From assembly GCA_028281205.1 (NCBI GenBank), contig JANQKJ010000096.1, positions 1 through 17,323 of the forward strand: a DNA stretch of 17,323 bases, written 5' to 3'. Shown here piece by piece: positions 7,706 to 14,653 of the stretch. The position numbers were made by a program, and so were the translations under genes. This stretch comes from Gammaproteobacteria bacterium (GTDB lineage: Bacteria; Pseudomonadota; Gammaproteobacteria; UBA4575). Position 1 is the stretch's first letter. Every line of letters starts with the position of its first letter. The notes beneath the pieces were generated by a model. The model was not told where the DNA came from. It ran no database searches and saw only the letters and a program-made list of their open reading frames with translations.

Positions 7706-8014
7706 ATGCATGTAGTTACTAATCGAGTATTTGTTCATCCAGACTGGCAGCAAGAATTTGAAAAGCGCTTTCAACAACGTGCTGGACAGATAGACAAACA
7801 AGCCGGCTTTAAGCGCATGCAGATCCTGAAACCACAAACGAGTGATGCCCCTTATGTTGTCTACACGGAGTGGGAAGATGAAATGGCGTTCAAACAATGG
7901 GTGGGCAGTGACGACTTTAAACTTGCGCATCAGAATCCAATGCCAGAAGAAGCATTTACTCAAAAAGGTGGTTTGGAGCAACACACAATCATTATCCAAG
8001 CAAATGCAGAATAA
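7706..8014 (+). CDS. ABM-domain, IsdG-like heme-degrading monooxygenase
   Basis: A 102-residue antibiotic-biosynthesis-monooxygenase fold protein. Asn6, Trp65 and His75 stand in nearly the same spacing as the catalytic Asn, Trp and proximal His of S. aureus IsdG (7, 67, 77) and mycobacterial MhuD (7, 66, 75). The core FKRMQILKP...YVVYTEWEDEMAFKQWVGSDDF is the usual ABM pattern. Members with this triad open the heme ring to release iron. Substrate therefore is probably heme, but other ABM enzymes act on quinones or small phenols, so this is inference. The ribosome binding site GAGGA at 7691-7695 supports the ATG. The gene is divergent from the TetR unit and convergent with the rod-like gene, which starts its stop codon 8 nt beyond. 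No heme-uptake gene is visible nearby. Confidence 0.8.
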   Translation: MHVVTNRVFVHPDWQQEFEKRFQQRAGQIDKQAGFKRMQILKPQTSDAPYVVYTEWEDEMAFKQWVGSDDFKLAHQNPMPEEAFTQKGGLEQHTIIIQANAE

Positions 8015-8022
8015 GGAACTGA

Positions 8023-8259
8023 TCAGGCTAGTTCATCAAGTAAAGAGCCAATTAATGAATCAGAAACAGAAATAACTTTTGCCGACACTTCAACACTACG
8101 CTGTGCCTGTTTAATCTCGACTAGACTATCAACAAGTGACTGATTGCTGTTAGTTGCAGAACTGGCAAATGATGAAGCAATCTGGCTGGATGCCCGACCA
8201 AACTGATCAAGTCCACCCTGCACACCTTGAATGCCTGCCTGCATTATTGTGTCTGACAT
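8023..8259 (-). CDS. Orphan miniature flagellar-rod-like protein
   Basis: A 78-residue soluble protein made of two pieces. Residues 9-28 (GIQGVQGGLDQFGRASSQIA) resemble the conserved N-terminal helix of axial rod/hook proteins, normally G.....LD..A.NIAN. Residues 43-77 match the C-terminal rod/hook helix: LVEIKQAQRSVEVSAKVISVSD then LIGSLLDE, compare FlgG/FlgE-type ..I.AQR.Y.ANAKVI.T.D.ML.TLL. The whole central domain of a rod protein is absent. No flagellar gene lies in the window, and I do not know the function of such short relatives. The ATG at 8259 is chosen because AAGGG precedes it by seven bases; a TTG two codons upstream is the alternative. A CRP-type palindrome lies about 87 bp upstream of the start. 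Confidence 0.65.
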   Translation of the reverse strand: MSDTIMQAGIQGVQGGLDQFGRASSQIASSFASSATNSNQSLVDSLVEIKQAQRSVEVSAKVISVSDSLIGSLLDELA

Positions 8260-8337
8260 AGCCAAGCCCTTATGTATTAAGTCTCAACTATGCTTAACTG
8301 CCATATTTACCAAAGCTGAAGTATCGATCCTTTAAAT

Positions 8338-8355
8338 ATGTGATACTCATCACAT
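8338..8355. promoter_or_regulatory. CRP-type binding site
   Basis: ATGTGA-TACTCA-TCACAT contains TGTGA-N6-TCACA, the exact CRP/Vfr core in both half sites. Its centre lies about 87 bp upstream of the rod-like gene's ATG, suitable for an upstream activator site, and it is downstream of the glsB-like stop. There is no T-run, so it is not an intrinsic terminator. Binding by a CRP homologue is inferred. Confidence 0.6.
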
Positions 8356-8389
8356 GAAAAGTATATTCCAGTAAAAAATTTTGCTGATA

Positions 8390-8638
8390 CTACTTCGTAA
8401 CGACTCGATAAATCACTAGCAATATAATAGCGCCACCTGTAGCTAGCCCTATACTGACTAAATTAAATCCAGTGACATCACCAATGCCCAATTGATTACC
8501 TAGGAACCCACCGATCATTGCACCGGCTATACCCAATACTATAGTGACAAAAATTCCCCCTGGATCCTTCCCTGGCATAATCCATTTAGCTAATGCACCA
8601 ACGATTAAGCCCAAGAAAATATATGCAAAAATTCCCAC
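8390..8638 (-). CDS. GlsB/YeaQ/YmgE-family small membrane protein
   Basis: An 82-residue, almost wholly hydrophobic protein with three predicted membrane helices and glycine-rich packing: IFLGLIVGALAKWIMPGKDPGG, IVLGIAGAMIGGFLGNQLG, and SIGLATGGAIILLVIYRVV. The MPGKDPGG loop after the first helix is diagnostic of the GlsB/YeaQ/YmgE family, labelled transglycosylase-associated and linked to envelope stress in several bacteria. The molecular activity is not established. The start is a GTG at 8638, supported by AGGAG seven bases upstream; no in-frame ATG would keep the first helix. It is a single-gene unit: the downstream rod-like gene has its own regulatory region. Confidence 0.88.
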   Translation of the reverse strand: MGIFAYIFLGLIVGALAKWIMPGKDPGGIFVTIVLGIAGAMIGGFLGNQLGIGDVTGFNLVSIGLATGGAIILLVIYRVVTK

Positions 8639-9099
8639 AGAAACTCTCCTAATGTGCCATTTTTATTATCTATAATGAGGCACTCAATTATTATTTTTAT
8701 GAAAGCGAAATTTTATTGCTAGCAAAATTAAAACGTATATTCAGAGATGATTCATTGACAATACACTGCAATGGAAAATCCTACTTCCTCAATACAACAA
8801 GATTATAACCCATACTCAGTAAAGAATTTTATTAAGCACTAAACATGATGAATAGGCTCTGCAGATAATGACAATTATCAGAATTAACCGAATAAAGAAT
8901 ATCCCGACCTGTGGCTATTCCTCTACTATCACAGCCATACGGCCACATTAGCCATTATTAATATTAAACCAAAGCACTTAAAAGCTAAGCAGTTTATTTA
9001 ATTATTGTTTAACTTCAAATAGACACCGCTTGAGACACATAAACAAGCTATGATATACGTCCATTTAATAATAACTAAGCTATCAAGTTAACTACCTTC
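8639..9099. other. 461-bp AT-rich intergenic region between divergent membrane-protein genes
   Basis: The left edge holds the ribosome binding site and presumably the promoter of the glsB-like gene. An imperfect inverted repeat GTGCC (8654-8658) / GGCAC (8679-8683) lies over that leader. Only tiny frames occur, for example 23 codons from ATG 8771 and 27 from ATG 8878, and neither has a ribosome binding site. A possible plus-strand promoter for the DUF454 gene lies at its right end. I see no RNA gene or mobile element. Confidence 0.6.
9030..9058 (+). promoter_or_regulatory. Possible promoter for the DUF454 gene
   Basis: TTGAGA (9030-9035) and ATATAC (9053-9058) are spaced by 17 bases, about 42 bp before the ATG. 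The match to the sigma-70 consensus is modest and the region is AT-rich, so chance is a real alternative. Confidence 0.3.
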
Positions 9100-9495
9100 A
9101 TGCAAAGCAAGGCCACACGCTATTTTCTAATCATGTCAGGGTGGCTCTCAGTTGGACTGGGTGTGATAGGTATTGTGCTTCCCTTATTACCCACCACACC
9201 CTTTATACTTCTCGCCGGCGGATGTTTTGCCAAGTCTTCACCACGCTTTCATCAATGGCTATTGAACCATAATTTTTTTGGCCCTTTGATTAAAAACTAT
9301 CAAGGCAAGCAAGGTATGCCCCGCCATGTAAAAATACGTGCAATTATTTTTATCTGGCTCACCCTGAGTATTTCGATTTATTTTTTATCTATTACCTGGT
9401 TAAGAATATCTATTTTTTTGCTCGGTCTAGTATTAACCACGTTGCTATGGAGAACTCCTGAGCTTAAAAACGAAAGTAACATGACAACCGATTAA
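9100..9495 (+). CDS. DUF454 (YbaN-like) inner-membrane protein
   Basis: A 131-residue membrane protein carrying the DUF454 signature almost intact: GWLSVGLGVIGIVLPLLPTT, then PFILLAGGCFAKSSPRFHQWLL, then a conserved pattern after FGPLIKNYQ. Membrane segments fall at about residues 8-45 and 82-120, the latter as two short helices, with a polar 40-residue link. The protein belongs to the family of E. coli YbaN, whose function is unknown; no reaction is assigned. There is no obvious Shine-Dalgarno sequence before the ATG, but the N-terminus matches the family. It stands alone, flanked by long AT-rich gaps, and is transcribed away from the glsB-like gene. Confidence 0.87.
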   Translation: MQSKATRYFLIMSGWLSVGLGVIGIVLPLLPTTPFILLAGGCFAKSSPRFHQWLLNHNFFGPLIKNYQGKQGMPRHVKIRAIIFIWLTLSISIYFLSITWLRISIFLLGLVLTTLLWRTPELKNESNMTTD

Positions 9496-9652
9496 TTCAC
9501 CTCTTGATTCAAATAATTATTCTGACTTATAAGACAAATTAATAGTTCTACATGTTAAATGCTCTACTTGCCTGCACTTTTATCAATATATTCAATACAT
9601 TAAACACAAATAATAGCTACTTACACTGCATCATACATATAACTTGAGTGAC

Positions 9653-9681
9653 TTGATACAAAGCTATTTCAAGAGTAAAAA
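9653..9681 (+). promoter_or_regulatory. Possible promoter for the DUF1269-like gene
   Basis: TTGATA (9653-9658), a 17-base spacer, and TAAAAA (9676-9681). It would give a leader of about 65 bases before ATG 9755. The -10 element is weak and the whole gap is AT-rich, so this is a low-confidence suggestion. Confidence 0.28.
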
Positions 9682-9754
9682 ATACTTACTAGCTGAAAAA
9701 ATAACAATATCAAATCAGCTTAATCATTAACTTGTTAATAACAGGAGAGTGAAA

Positions 9755-10288
9755 ATGAAAACAATGTATTATCTTGCCCCTAGCTTAACTAGTGTAGATA
9801 ACATCTCACATGAGTTAGAACGTTCAGGTGTAAAAAATTGGTTTATTCATATCGTTTCCAATGATGAGTCAGGGCTTAAGAAACGACGCCTACATTCAAG
9901 CAATTATTTAGAAACCTTAGACTTGGTTAGAGATGGTTTAATCGGTGGCTTGATAGGTTTAGCTATTGGTCTAATTGCTGTGGGCTTACTTATATTCCTT
10001 AAGCCTTTAGGTTTCGAGCTGCCCGGTATTATCTACTTCTTTATAGTCGCGTTAATAACCTTTTTTGGTTTATGGGAAGGCGGTCTTATTGGCATCTCAA
10101 GTAAAAATAAGAAACTTGCTGAATTTGAAGATGACCTTGCAGCAGGCAAGTATGTAGTCTTAATCTACTGTCCTAAAAAGCATGAAAAACGTATCCATTA
10201 CATCATGGAACATAAATTCCCAGGAGTTAAGTTTGCGGCTGAAGATAGCCATTTCCTCAATCCATTCAGCCCGCTTCAGCATACATAA
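9755..10288 (+). CDS. DUF1269-like membrane protein
   Basis: A 177-residue protein with a soluble N-terminal part starting MKTMYYLAPSLTSVDNI, two glycine-rich membrane segments (residues about 61-82 and 90-114), and a soluble C-terminal part with ISSKNKKLAEFEDDLAAGKYVVLIYCP. That layout, and the pattern of a residue pair before AFE.D...GK..L, match DUF1269-type proteins of proteobacteria, which have no established function. The two membrane helices with GLIGGLIGLAIG packing suggest a helical hairpin. The ATG at 9755 is chosen because AGGAG (9743-9747) stands seven bases ahead; a GTG two codons earlier abuts the site. The gene is monocistronic and ends at a strong terminator. Confidence 0.68.
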   Translation: MKTMYYLAPSLTSVDNISHELERSGVKNWFIHIVSNDESGLKKRRLHSSNYLETLDLVRDGLIGGLIGLAIGLIAVGLLIFLKPLGFELPGIIYFFIVALITFFGLWEGGLIGISSKNKKLAEFEDDLAAGKYVVLIYCPKKHEKRIHYIMEHKFPGVKFAAEDSHFLNPFSPLQHT

Positions 10289-10310
10289 AATAACCCTCTT
10301 TAATACCAAC

Positions 10311-10350
10311 AAATAAATGTGCGCAAGTTAACACTTGCGCACATTTATTT
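10311..10350. terminator. Strong intrinsic terminator, 18-bp perfect stem
   Basis: AAATAAATGTGCGCAAGT pairs perfectly with its complement at 10333-10350 around a TAAC loop. The GC-rich inner stem and the AT-rich outer arms give a T-rich tail in plus orientation and also in minus orientation, so it could stop transcription both ways. It follows the DUF1269-like stop by 22 bases. Confidence 0.9.
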
Positions 10351-10443
10351 TATGGACGGTAGTAAAGTTAGGCTGCATGTAATTGAAAGATGATATTTGA
10401 AACATTAGGCTTAGCTGCATGTCAGAAATGCAGGGAGGCAGAA

Positions 10444-10710
10444 ATGAATATTGAAGAGTATCGCGAACTAACCAACCGAGTATTCAGTGCTTTGCGTAAC
10501 TTTGAAACCTGTTCCAGTGAACGAGAAAGAGACTATGCGCTATCGGTTGTCTCTCAAGTTTCTTATGAAGCCTCACTTGCCCAATGCCAGGAAGCTGACC
10601 GAACAGACCTGGAGCAAATGGATTTTGCATTACAACTTGTTTTAGAACTTATTCAAAAAAACCCTATCCCTGAGTTCACTCCAAGTGAATTACAAGGTTC
10701 ATTGCATTAA
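10444..10710 (+). CDS. Hypothetical 88-residue helical protein
   Basis: I do not recognise this protein. It is acidic and predicted largely alpha-helical, with no membrane segment. It has two cysteines (FETCSSE and AQCQEAD), and the frame has coding-like composition throughout. The start is ATG 10444, preceded five bases upstream by AGGGAGG, one of the best ribosome binding sites in the window; an upstream ATG at 10390 in the same frame has none and would add an unlikely tail. It is convergent with djlA, the two stops separated by three bases. It is isolated from the preceding gene by the terminator. The end of the protein is proline-containing and polar (NPIPEFTPSELQ). Confidence 0.7.
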   Translation: MNIEEYRELTNRVFSALRNFETCSSERERDYALSVVSQVSYEASLAQCQEADRTDLEQMDFALQLVLELIQKNPIPEFTPSELQGSLH

Positions 10711-10713
10711 ATT

Positions 10714-11502
10714 CTAGGCTTTAGTGGTTTTCTTAATCAATTCATAAGCCTTTTGAATTTGCTGCGACTTGTCTGTCGCGATCTGAATCATTTCTTCTGG
10801 CAAACCTTTGGAAATAAGCTTATCTGGGTGATGCTGACTCATTAAACGCCGGTAAGCTTTCTTTATCTCAGCCTCACTGGCACCTTCTTCGAGCCCCAAA
10901 ATTGAATAGGCATTTTTAATGTCATTGCGTGTAGGAGTCTGGTGCGCATAACCTGACTGGCTTTGTTGTTGTGAAAATAACATTGCCTCTAATTGAGACA
11001 GCATCGATACTGGGTAGCCCAGTGCAGCACATATTTCTTTCAAAATACGATCTTCCTGTGCATGCTTGCTGCCATCCGCATAGACTGCCTGCAGTTGAAT
11101 CTGCATGAACATTTGAATCAAAGTAATTTTACGTCCACACTCTTGCTTAAATTGAGCCAGTACTTCCTGCAAATTAAAATCATCCTGTTTGCCTTTATTA
11201 AACAACTCAATCGCCGCTTGCCTCTGCTCAGGCTGGAAATTCATGTGACTAAAAATCCCCTCAGCTACCTGAATTTCTTGTTGAGTTACTTGTCCATCAG
11301 CCTTCGCTATATGCCCCATGACTGAAAAAGTTGCCGTAAAAAATGCCGCTTGCGCTCTTTCTTGAGAGTTCGGGTCGAAACCCATTTTTAATTTTTTAGC
11401 CTTGTCGACCTGATGTCCAAGCACCGCACCCAACATACCTCCAAGTGGTCCGCCTAATAATAGGCCGATACCACCCCCGGCTAATTTACCCCACCAGCTC
11501 AT
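10714..11502 (-). CDS. djlA: Membrane-anchored DnaJ-like co-chaperone DjlA
   Basis: A 262-residue type III DnaJ co-chaperone; E. coli DjlA has about 271 residues. Residues 1-32 form a glycine-zipper membrane anchor (SWWGKLAGGGIGLLLGGPLGG). Residues about 50-165 are a TerB-like helical domain with AKADGQVTQQE and YADGSKHAQED acidic sites. The C-terminal J domain starts at about residue 195 (NAYSILGLEEGASEAEIKKAYRR), with the essential HPD at 225-227 for stimulating DnaK ATPase. The protein would present DnaK at the cytoplasmic face of the inner membrane. GGAGA lies six bases before the ATG. It is divergent from the MOSC gene with a short 72-bp gap, and convergent with the 88-residue gene. Confidence 0.93.
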   Translation of the reverse strand: MSWWGKLAGGGIGLLLGGPLGGMLGAVLGHQVDKAKKLKMGFDPNSQERAQAAFFTATFSVMGHIAKADGQVTQQEIQVAEGIFSHMNFQPEQRQAAIELFNKGKQDDFNLQEVLAQFKQECGRKITLIQMFMQIQLQAVYADGSKHAQEDRILKEICAALGYPVSMLSQLEAMLFSQQQSQSGYAHQTPTRNDIKNAYSILGLEEGASEAEIKKAYRRLMSQHHPDKLISKGLPEEMIQIATDKSQQIQKAYELIKKTTKA

Positions 11503-11574
11503 GTGTTTTCTCCATGTCTTTTGCTTGTGACATTGGTCGATTACAATGCATATTTAACTAATAATGATTGCACC

Positions 11575-12225
11575 ATGCGTATAGAAAGCATTCAAGTAGG
11601 CAAACCAAAAACTATCGCAGCAGATTGGACAAGTGCAATCTTTAAGCAACCAGTAATAGGTGCCGTATCCTTAAGTAAGTATAACCTTGACGGAGACAAG
11701 CAAGCCGACCTAACTGTACATGGAGGCATAGATAAAGCGGTCAACGTCTACCCAATAGAACATTATCAATATTGGAATCAACGTGCTCGTTTCCCCTTAC
11801 GTAGACGCATTCAACTACCATCACCATGTAATGGAGCATTTGGGGAAAATTTTACTACTTCAGGTTTACTGGAGAATGAGGTCTGTATTGGCGATACGTA
11901 TGAAGTTGGCAATGTAATTGTACAAATTTCTCAACCACGTCAACCCTGCTGGAAGCTGGCACGAAAATTCAATCAAGCCAAGCTACCTTTTTGGGTTCAA
12001 AATACGAGTAAAACCGGCTGGTATTTTCGCGTGTTACAAGAAGGTCAGGTCGAAAGCAAAAACAAATTCAAACTAATCGAAAGAACAAATCCAGACTGGT
12101 CAATTCAGCGCGCCAATCAGCTCATGTATTCAGCAAACAAAGACCAGACTGATATTCTATCAATACTTGAATGCAAAGAATTATCTGCTAGTTGGCAAAA
12201 AACTTTTAACGGTTTTATTTCATAA
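11575..12225 (+). CDS. YiiM-like MOSC-domain protein
   Basis: A 216-residue MOSC (molybdenum cofactor sulfurase C-terminal) domain protein. Visible motifs are LTVHGGIDKAVNVYPIEHY, GAFGENFTTSGL and RQPCWKLARKF, with the conserved Cys125 expected to bind the molybdenum cofactor. The C-terminal stretch PDWSIQRANQLMY fits the three-helix tail of YiiM. Proteins of this type protect E. coli against N-hydroxylated purine analogues by reducing them with the molybdenum cofactor. ATG 11575 is chosen as start because MRIESIQVGKP matches the family N-terminus. The frame stays open to a GTG at 11503, but that 24-residue extension would overlie the promoter region between djlA and this gene. No strong ribosome binding site is seen. 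Confidence 0.87.
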   Translation: MRIESIQVGKPKTIAADWTSAIFKQPVIGAVSLSKYNLDGDKQADLTVHGGIDKAVNVYPIEHYQYWNQRARFPLRRRIQLPSPCNGAFGENFTTSGLLENEVCIGDTYEVGNVIVQISQPRQPCWKLARKFNQAKLPFWVQNTSKTGWYFRVLQEGQVESKNKFKLIERTNPDWSIQRANQLMYSANKDQTDILSILECKELSASWQKTFNGFIS

Positions 12226-12263
12226 AATCTCTCAACTTAAGAAGCGCTATACAATCTACTAAC

Positions 12264-12614
12264 TCATAAAACACCAAATTTACGCTGCCCAACATAAAAT
12301 GCAGTACCGGACGATTTAGATGAGAATGTGACAGTAGTTCCACTATCAAAATAAATTACATCGCCTGGTTTCATCTCGACTGTAGCACCGTCTTTTTCAG
12401 TAATAGTCATTTCACCTTCTAACATTATCTTGCACTCGTCATAAGAATAAGTGTACTCAAGCGGGTTTCCCGCTTCCATTTTGAAAAATCCCCCAGCAAT
12501 AGGGGCAGTATCATTATTAGACGCAACAGTATCCTGTAAATAGGCATTAATACCTTCTATATTAAGCGAATTTATTGGTTGTGCTTGCGCTTTGTCAAAA
12601 TGTTTCATTGCCAT
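12264..12614 (-). CDS. EutQ-like single-domain cupin
   Basis: A 116-residue cupin resembling the ethanolamine-utilisation EutQ/DUF861 type: APIAGGFFKMEAG, YTYSYDECKIMLEGEMTIT, then VEMKPGDVIYFDSGTTVTF. These form the two cupin motifs of the beta barrel. Metal-binding His residues are few; the first motif carries YDECKIMLEGE rather than H.H, so metal binding is uncertain and no substrate can be named. AGGAG lies nine bases upstream of ATG 12614 and supports the start. The gene is alone on its strand. It is divergent from a GAF-LuxR regulator, which may control it. There is no other Eut gene in the window, so an ethanolamine role should not be assumed. Confidence 0.78.
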   Translation of the reverse strand: MAMKHFDKAQAQPINSLNIEGINAYLQDTVASNNDTAPIAGGFFKMEAGNPLEYTYSYDECKIMLEGEMTITEKDGATVEMKPGDVIYFDSGTTVTFSSKSSGTAFYVGQRKFGVL

Positions 12615-12659
12615 AATGTTTATCTCCTGATTAAGTTTTAGGTTATATTAGGCAGGTCT

Positions 12660-12680
12660 TTTGCCAACGTATATGGCAAA
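12660..12680. promoter_or_regulatory. Inverted repeat between the cupin and LuxR genes
   Basis: TTTGCC (12660-12665) and GGCAAA (12675-12680) form 6-bp arms around nine bases in the 104-bp divergent gap. A looser outer pair also occurs (TTTTAGGTTAT near 12635-12645, ATAACCCCTAAA near 12679-12690). It could be an operator for the LuxR-type regulator. The pattern is short enough to be chance. Confidence 0.35.
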
Positions 12681-12718
12681 TAACCCCTAAACCGATTACT
12701 TAACAAACACAGATAAAC

Positions 12719-13495
12719 TTGAACGAACACTTTCCTTCGACGCAATCACTAAGAAAGCAATACCTAGAACCCAATAAATCATGCGACAGCCGCATGTTAA
12801 ATTGTGCAGCCCATATGATTATTGTGATTGATAATCCAAAGTCATTGGTCCAAATTGGCTTACAATTTTTAGTCGACGAGCTTAACGTGTGTCGCGCTGA
12901 TGCAGGCTTTGCAACACCTAACCATCAACACTACACACCAATCACAGAGTTTAGAAATGCTACTACTAATCCTCCATCAATTACCGGATTGGAAATACCC
13001 AATCAACATAGCGCTATGCAAGGCATATGGGAAAACTCAAACTCGGTAGTCATTAACAATGTAATTGAGAGTGAACTGCTCGACGAGCTAAAGCAAACAT
13101 TTCTATCAGCTAGTTGCAAATCTATGTTGTTGCATAAATTATCCTGGAACAACAATCCTATTGGAATTGCATGTATTGATCATACAAAACAATTTCATGA
13201 TTGGACGCAAGATGAAATTGACTACATGCATGATTTTTGTTCCAAATTCCTGGGGCCATTAGCTGGTATTAGCAATTATTGGTTTAATCCAAAATTGCAT
13301 AGCATGTTTTCCAAACCCACCGAATCTGAGCTTATCGCAATACGGCTTGCAGCCAAGGGCCTAACCTATAAACAAATTGCTAACCAGCTAAATAAATCTA
13401 CCCGCACAATCGAAAATCAATTTCGTAACGCAAGAAATCGCTTAAATGCTAAAAACCAGATTGAGTTAGTTAAAAAGTGTGAACACTGGCTATAA
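12719..13495 (+). CDS. GAF-LuxR family transcriptional regulator
   Basis: A regulator of up to 258 residues. Residues about 40-195 look like a GAF-type sensor (SLVQIGLQFLVDELNVCRADAGFA at the start, GIACIDHTKQFHDWTQDEIDYMHDF near the end). Residues about 201-252 are a LuxR/FixJ helix-turn-helix (TESELIAIRLAAKGLTYKQIA, NQLNKSTRTIENQFRNARN, then a recognition and dimer end). The ligand is unknown. The start is uncertain: 12719 is a TTG without a ribosome binding site, and in-frame ATGs at 12794 and 12815 also lack one. The gene is divergent from the EutQ-like cupin and is the natural candidate for its regulator. It belongs to neither a quorum-sensing nor a two-component pair that I can see here. 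Confidence 0.8.
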   Translation: MNEHFPSTQSLRKQYLEPNKSCDSRMLNCAAHMIIVIDNPKSLVQIGLQFLVDELNVCRADAGFATPNHQHYTPITEFRNATTNPPSITGLEIPNQHSAMQGIWENSNSVVINNVIESELLDELKQTFLSASCKSMLLHKLSWNNNPIGIACIDHTKQFHDWTQDEIDYMHDFCSKFLGPLAGISNYWFNPKLHSMFSKPTESELIAIRLAAKGLTYKQIANQLNKSTRTIENQFRNARNRLNAKNQIELVKKCEHWL

Positions 13496-13711
13496 AAGTC
13501 ACACCGTTGACAACTAAAATCTAGACACCCGAATGTCTGCTTAGATTAACCATTCAAGAACCTAATCAACCTTTAAGTGTGCGCTAGCTAACAGTTCTGA
13601 AAGAATTTTTATTTTCTATGTAAGGATTTTTTTGGCTATGTGGAAGATTTAGTAGAACCAAAAGCGAGATTTATGGATAGTCTCTGACTAGTAAACATAA
13701 AGCATTCAGAA

Positions 13712-14653
13712 GTGGAAGATACCAGTCAAATTCTAAAACTATTGTCAGATGATACAGTAGTGACACGCCCGTCTGACGGGTTACTTAAAAAGCAGTGTCG
13801 CTCCAATATTACTGTGTCTGTGACCGCCATATCTGGCCCAAGAACAGGTTTATCATTTCAACTTGAGCCACATACCGGCATCACACTCGGACGCGCACCT
13901 GATGCAAATATCCAAGTTGTAGACACAGGTATTTCTAGAAATCATATCAGTATGCATTTTGATGGATCATCGGTGATTGTTGAAGACTTGAATAGCGCTA
14001 ATGGCACTTATATTAATGGAACCAAATTAACAGGCAAAATTGAAATTAAAAATGGTGATCAAATTTCAATTGGTGTCTCGACAGTATTAAAGTTTTCACT
14101 CAACAATCAGCTTGACACTGAATATAAAGATTACGTAGAAGAGCAATTATCAAAAGACGTTCTTACCAAAGCCTATAATCGTAAAGCATTTGCACATTTT
14201 TTAAATAGTGCTTTTATTGCCGCCAAAAGAGACTTTAGTTCCGTCTGCTTATTTATGATTGATGTAGATAATTTCAAAACTATTAATGACACTTATGGAC
14301 ATCAAGTCGGTGATAAAATTCTGAAACATATTGCAGACAAATTAATTCAAACCGTCCGGTCAGCAGATATTGTTTGTCGCTATGGTGGTGATGAATTTGC
14401 AATCGTATGCCCCAATATTAGTTCATTACGAGGATTACAGTTAGCAGAACAAGTACGCAACAAAGTTGAAGCTATGCGATTCACGGTTGGAAACGATAAA
14501 ATTAATACAACCCTAAGTATTGGCGTATCAAATTTTCCTGATAACGATATTCAATGCGTTTCACAGTTTATCGCTTACGCTGATAAAGCGATGTACAAGG
14601 CTAAAAGAAAAGGCCGTAATCAGATCGGATTAATATCAGACGATAATAACTAG
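13712..14653 (+). CDS. FHA-GGDEF diguanylate cyclase
   Basis: A 313-residue protein fusing an N-terminal FHA domain (residues about 38-130) to a C-terminal GGDEF domain (about 145-307). The FHA part shows ITLGRAPDANI with Gly60-Arg61, SRNH, and NSANGTYING, residues that read phosphothreonine. The cyclase is canonical: GGDEF at 225-229 and the product-inhibition I-site RSAD at 216-219, five residues upstream. The protein is cytoplasmic with no membrane segment. It should make cyclic di-GMP from two GTP, with activity or location tied to a phosphorylated partner read by the FHA domain; a kinase is not encoded in the window. The start is a GTG at 13712 with weak ribosome binding context. The stop overlaps that of the convergent diiron oxidase gene (shared CTAG). 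Confidence 0.9.
   Translation: MEDTSQILKLLSDDTVVTRPSDGLLKKQCRSNITVSVTAISGPRTGLSFQLEPHTGITLGRAPDANIQVVDTGISRNHISMHFDGSSVIVEDLNSANGTYINGTKLTGKIEIKNGDQISIGVSTVLKFSLNNQLDTEYKDYVEEQLSKDVLTKAYNRKAFAHFLNSAFIAAKRDFSSVCLFMIDVDNFKTINDTYGHQVGDKILKHIADKLIQTVRSADIVCRYGGDEFAIVCPNISSLRGLQLAEQVRNKVEAMRFTVGNDKINTTLSIGVSNFPDNDIQCVSQFIAYADKAMYKAKRKGRNQIGLISDDNN

Noticed and set aside
7685..7999. Minus-strand frame of 104 codons
   Set aside because: It lies antisense to the ABM monooxygenase, which has intact catalytic residues and a ribosome binding site; the antisense translation looks random.
8771..8842. 23-codon frame in the 461-bp gap
   Set aside because: No ribosome binding site and no recognisable feature; too short to support.
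10366..10422. Imperfect repeat of TTAGGC...GCTGCATGT before the 88-residue gene
   Set aside because: The copies differ by an insertion and are too short to support a functional repeat.
10993..11325. Plus-strand frame of 110 codons
   Set aside because: Antisense to djlA within its TerB region; no domain and no ribosome binding site.
11503..11574. 24-residue N-terminal extension of the MOSC protein
   Set aside because: It fills the divergent promoter gap and does not resemble YiiM; MRIESIQVGKP is the natural start.
13521..13550. Imperfect hairpin after the LuxR gene (ATCTAGACA ... TGTCTGCTTAGAT)
   Set aside because: The stem needs a bulge of several bases and no T-run follows, so I do not call it a terminator.
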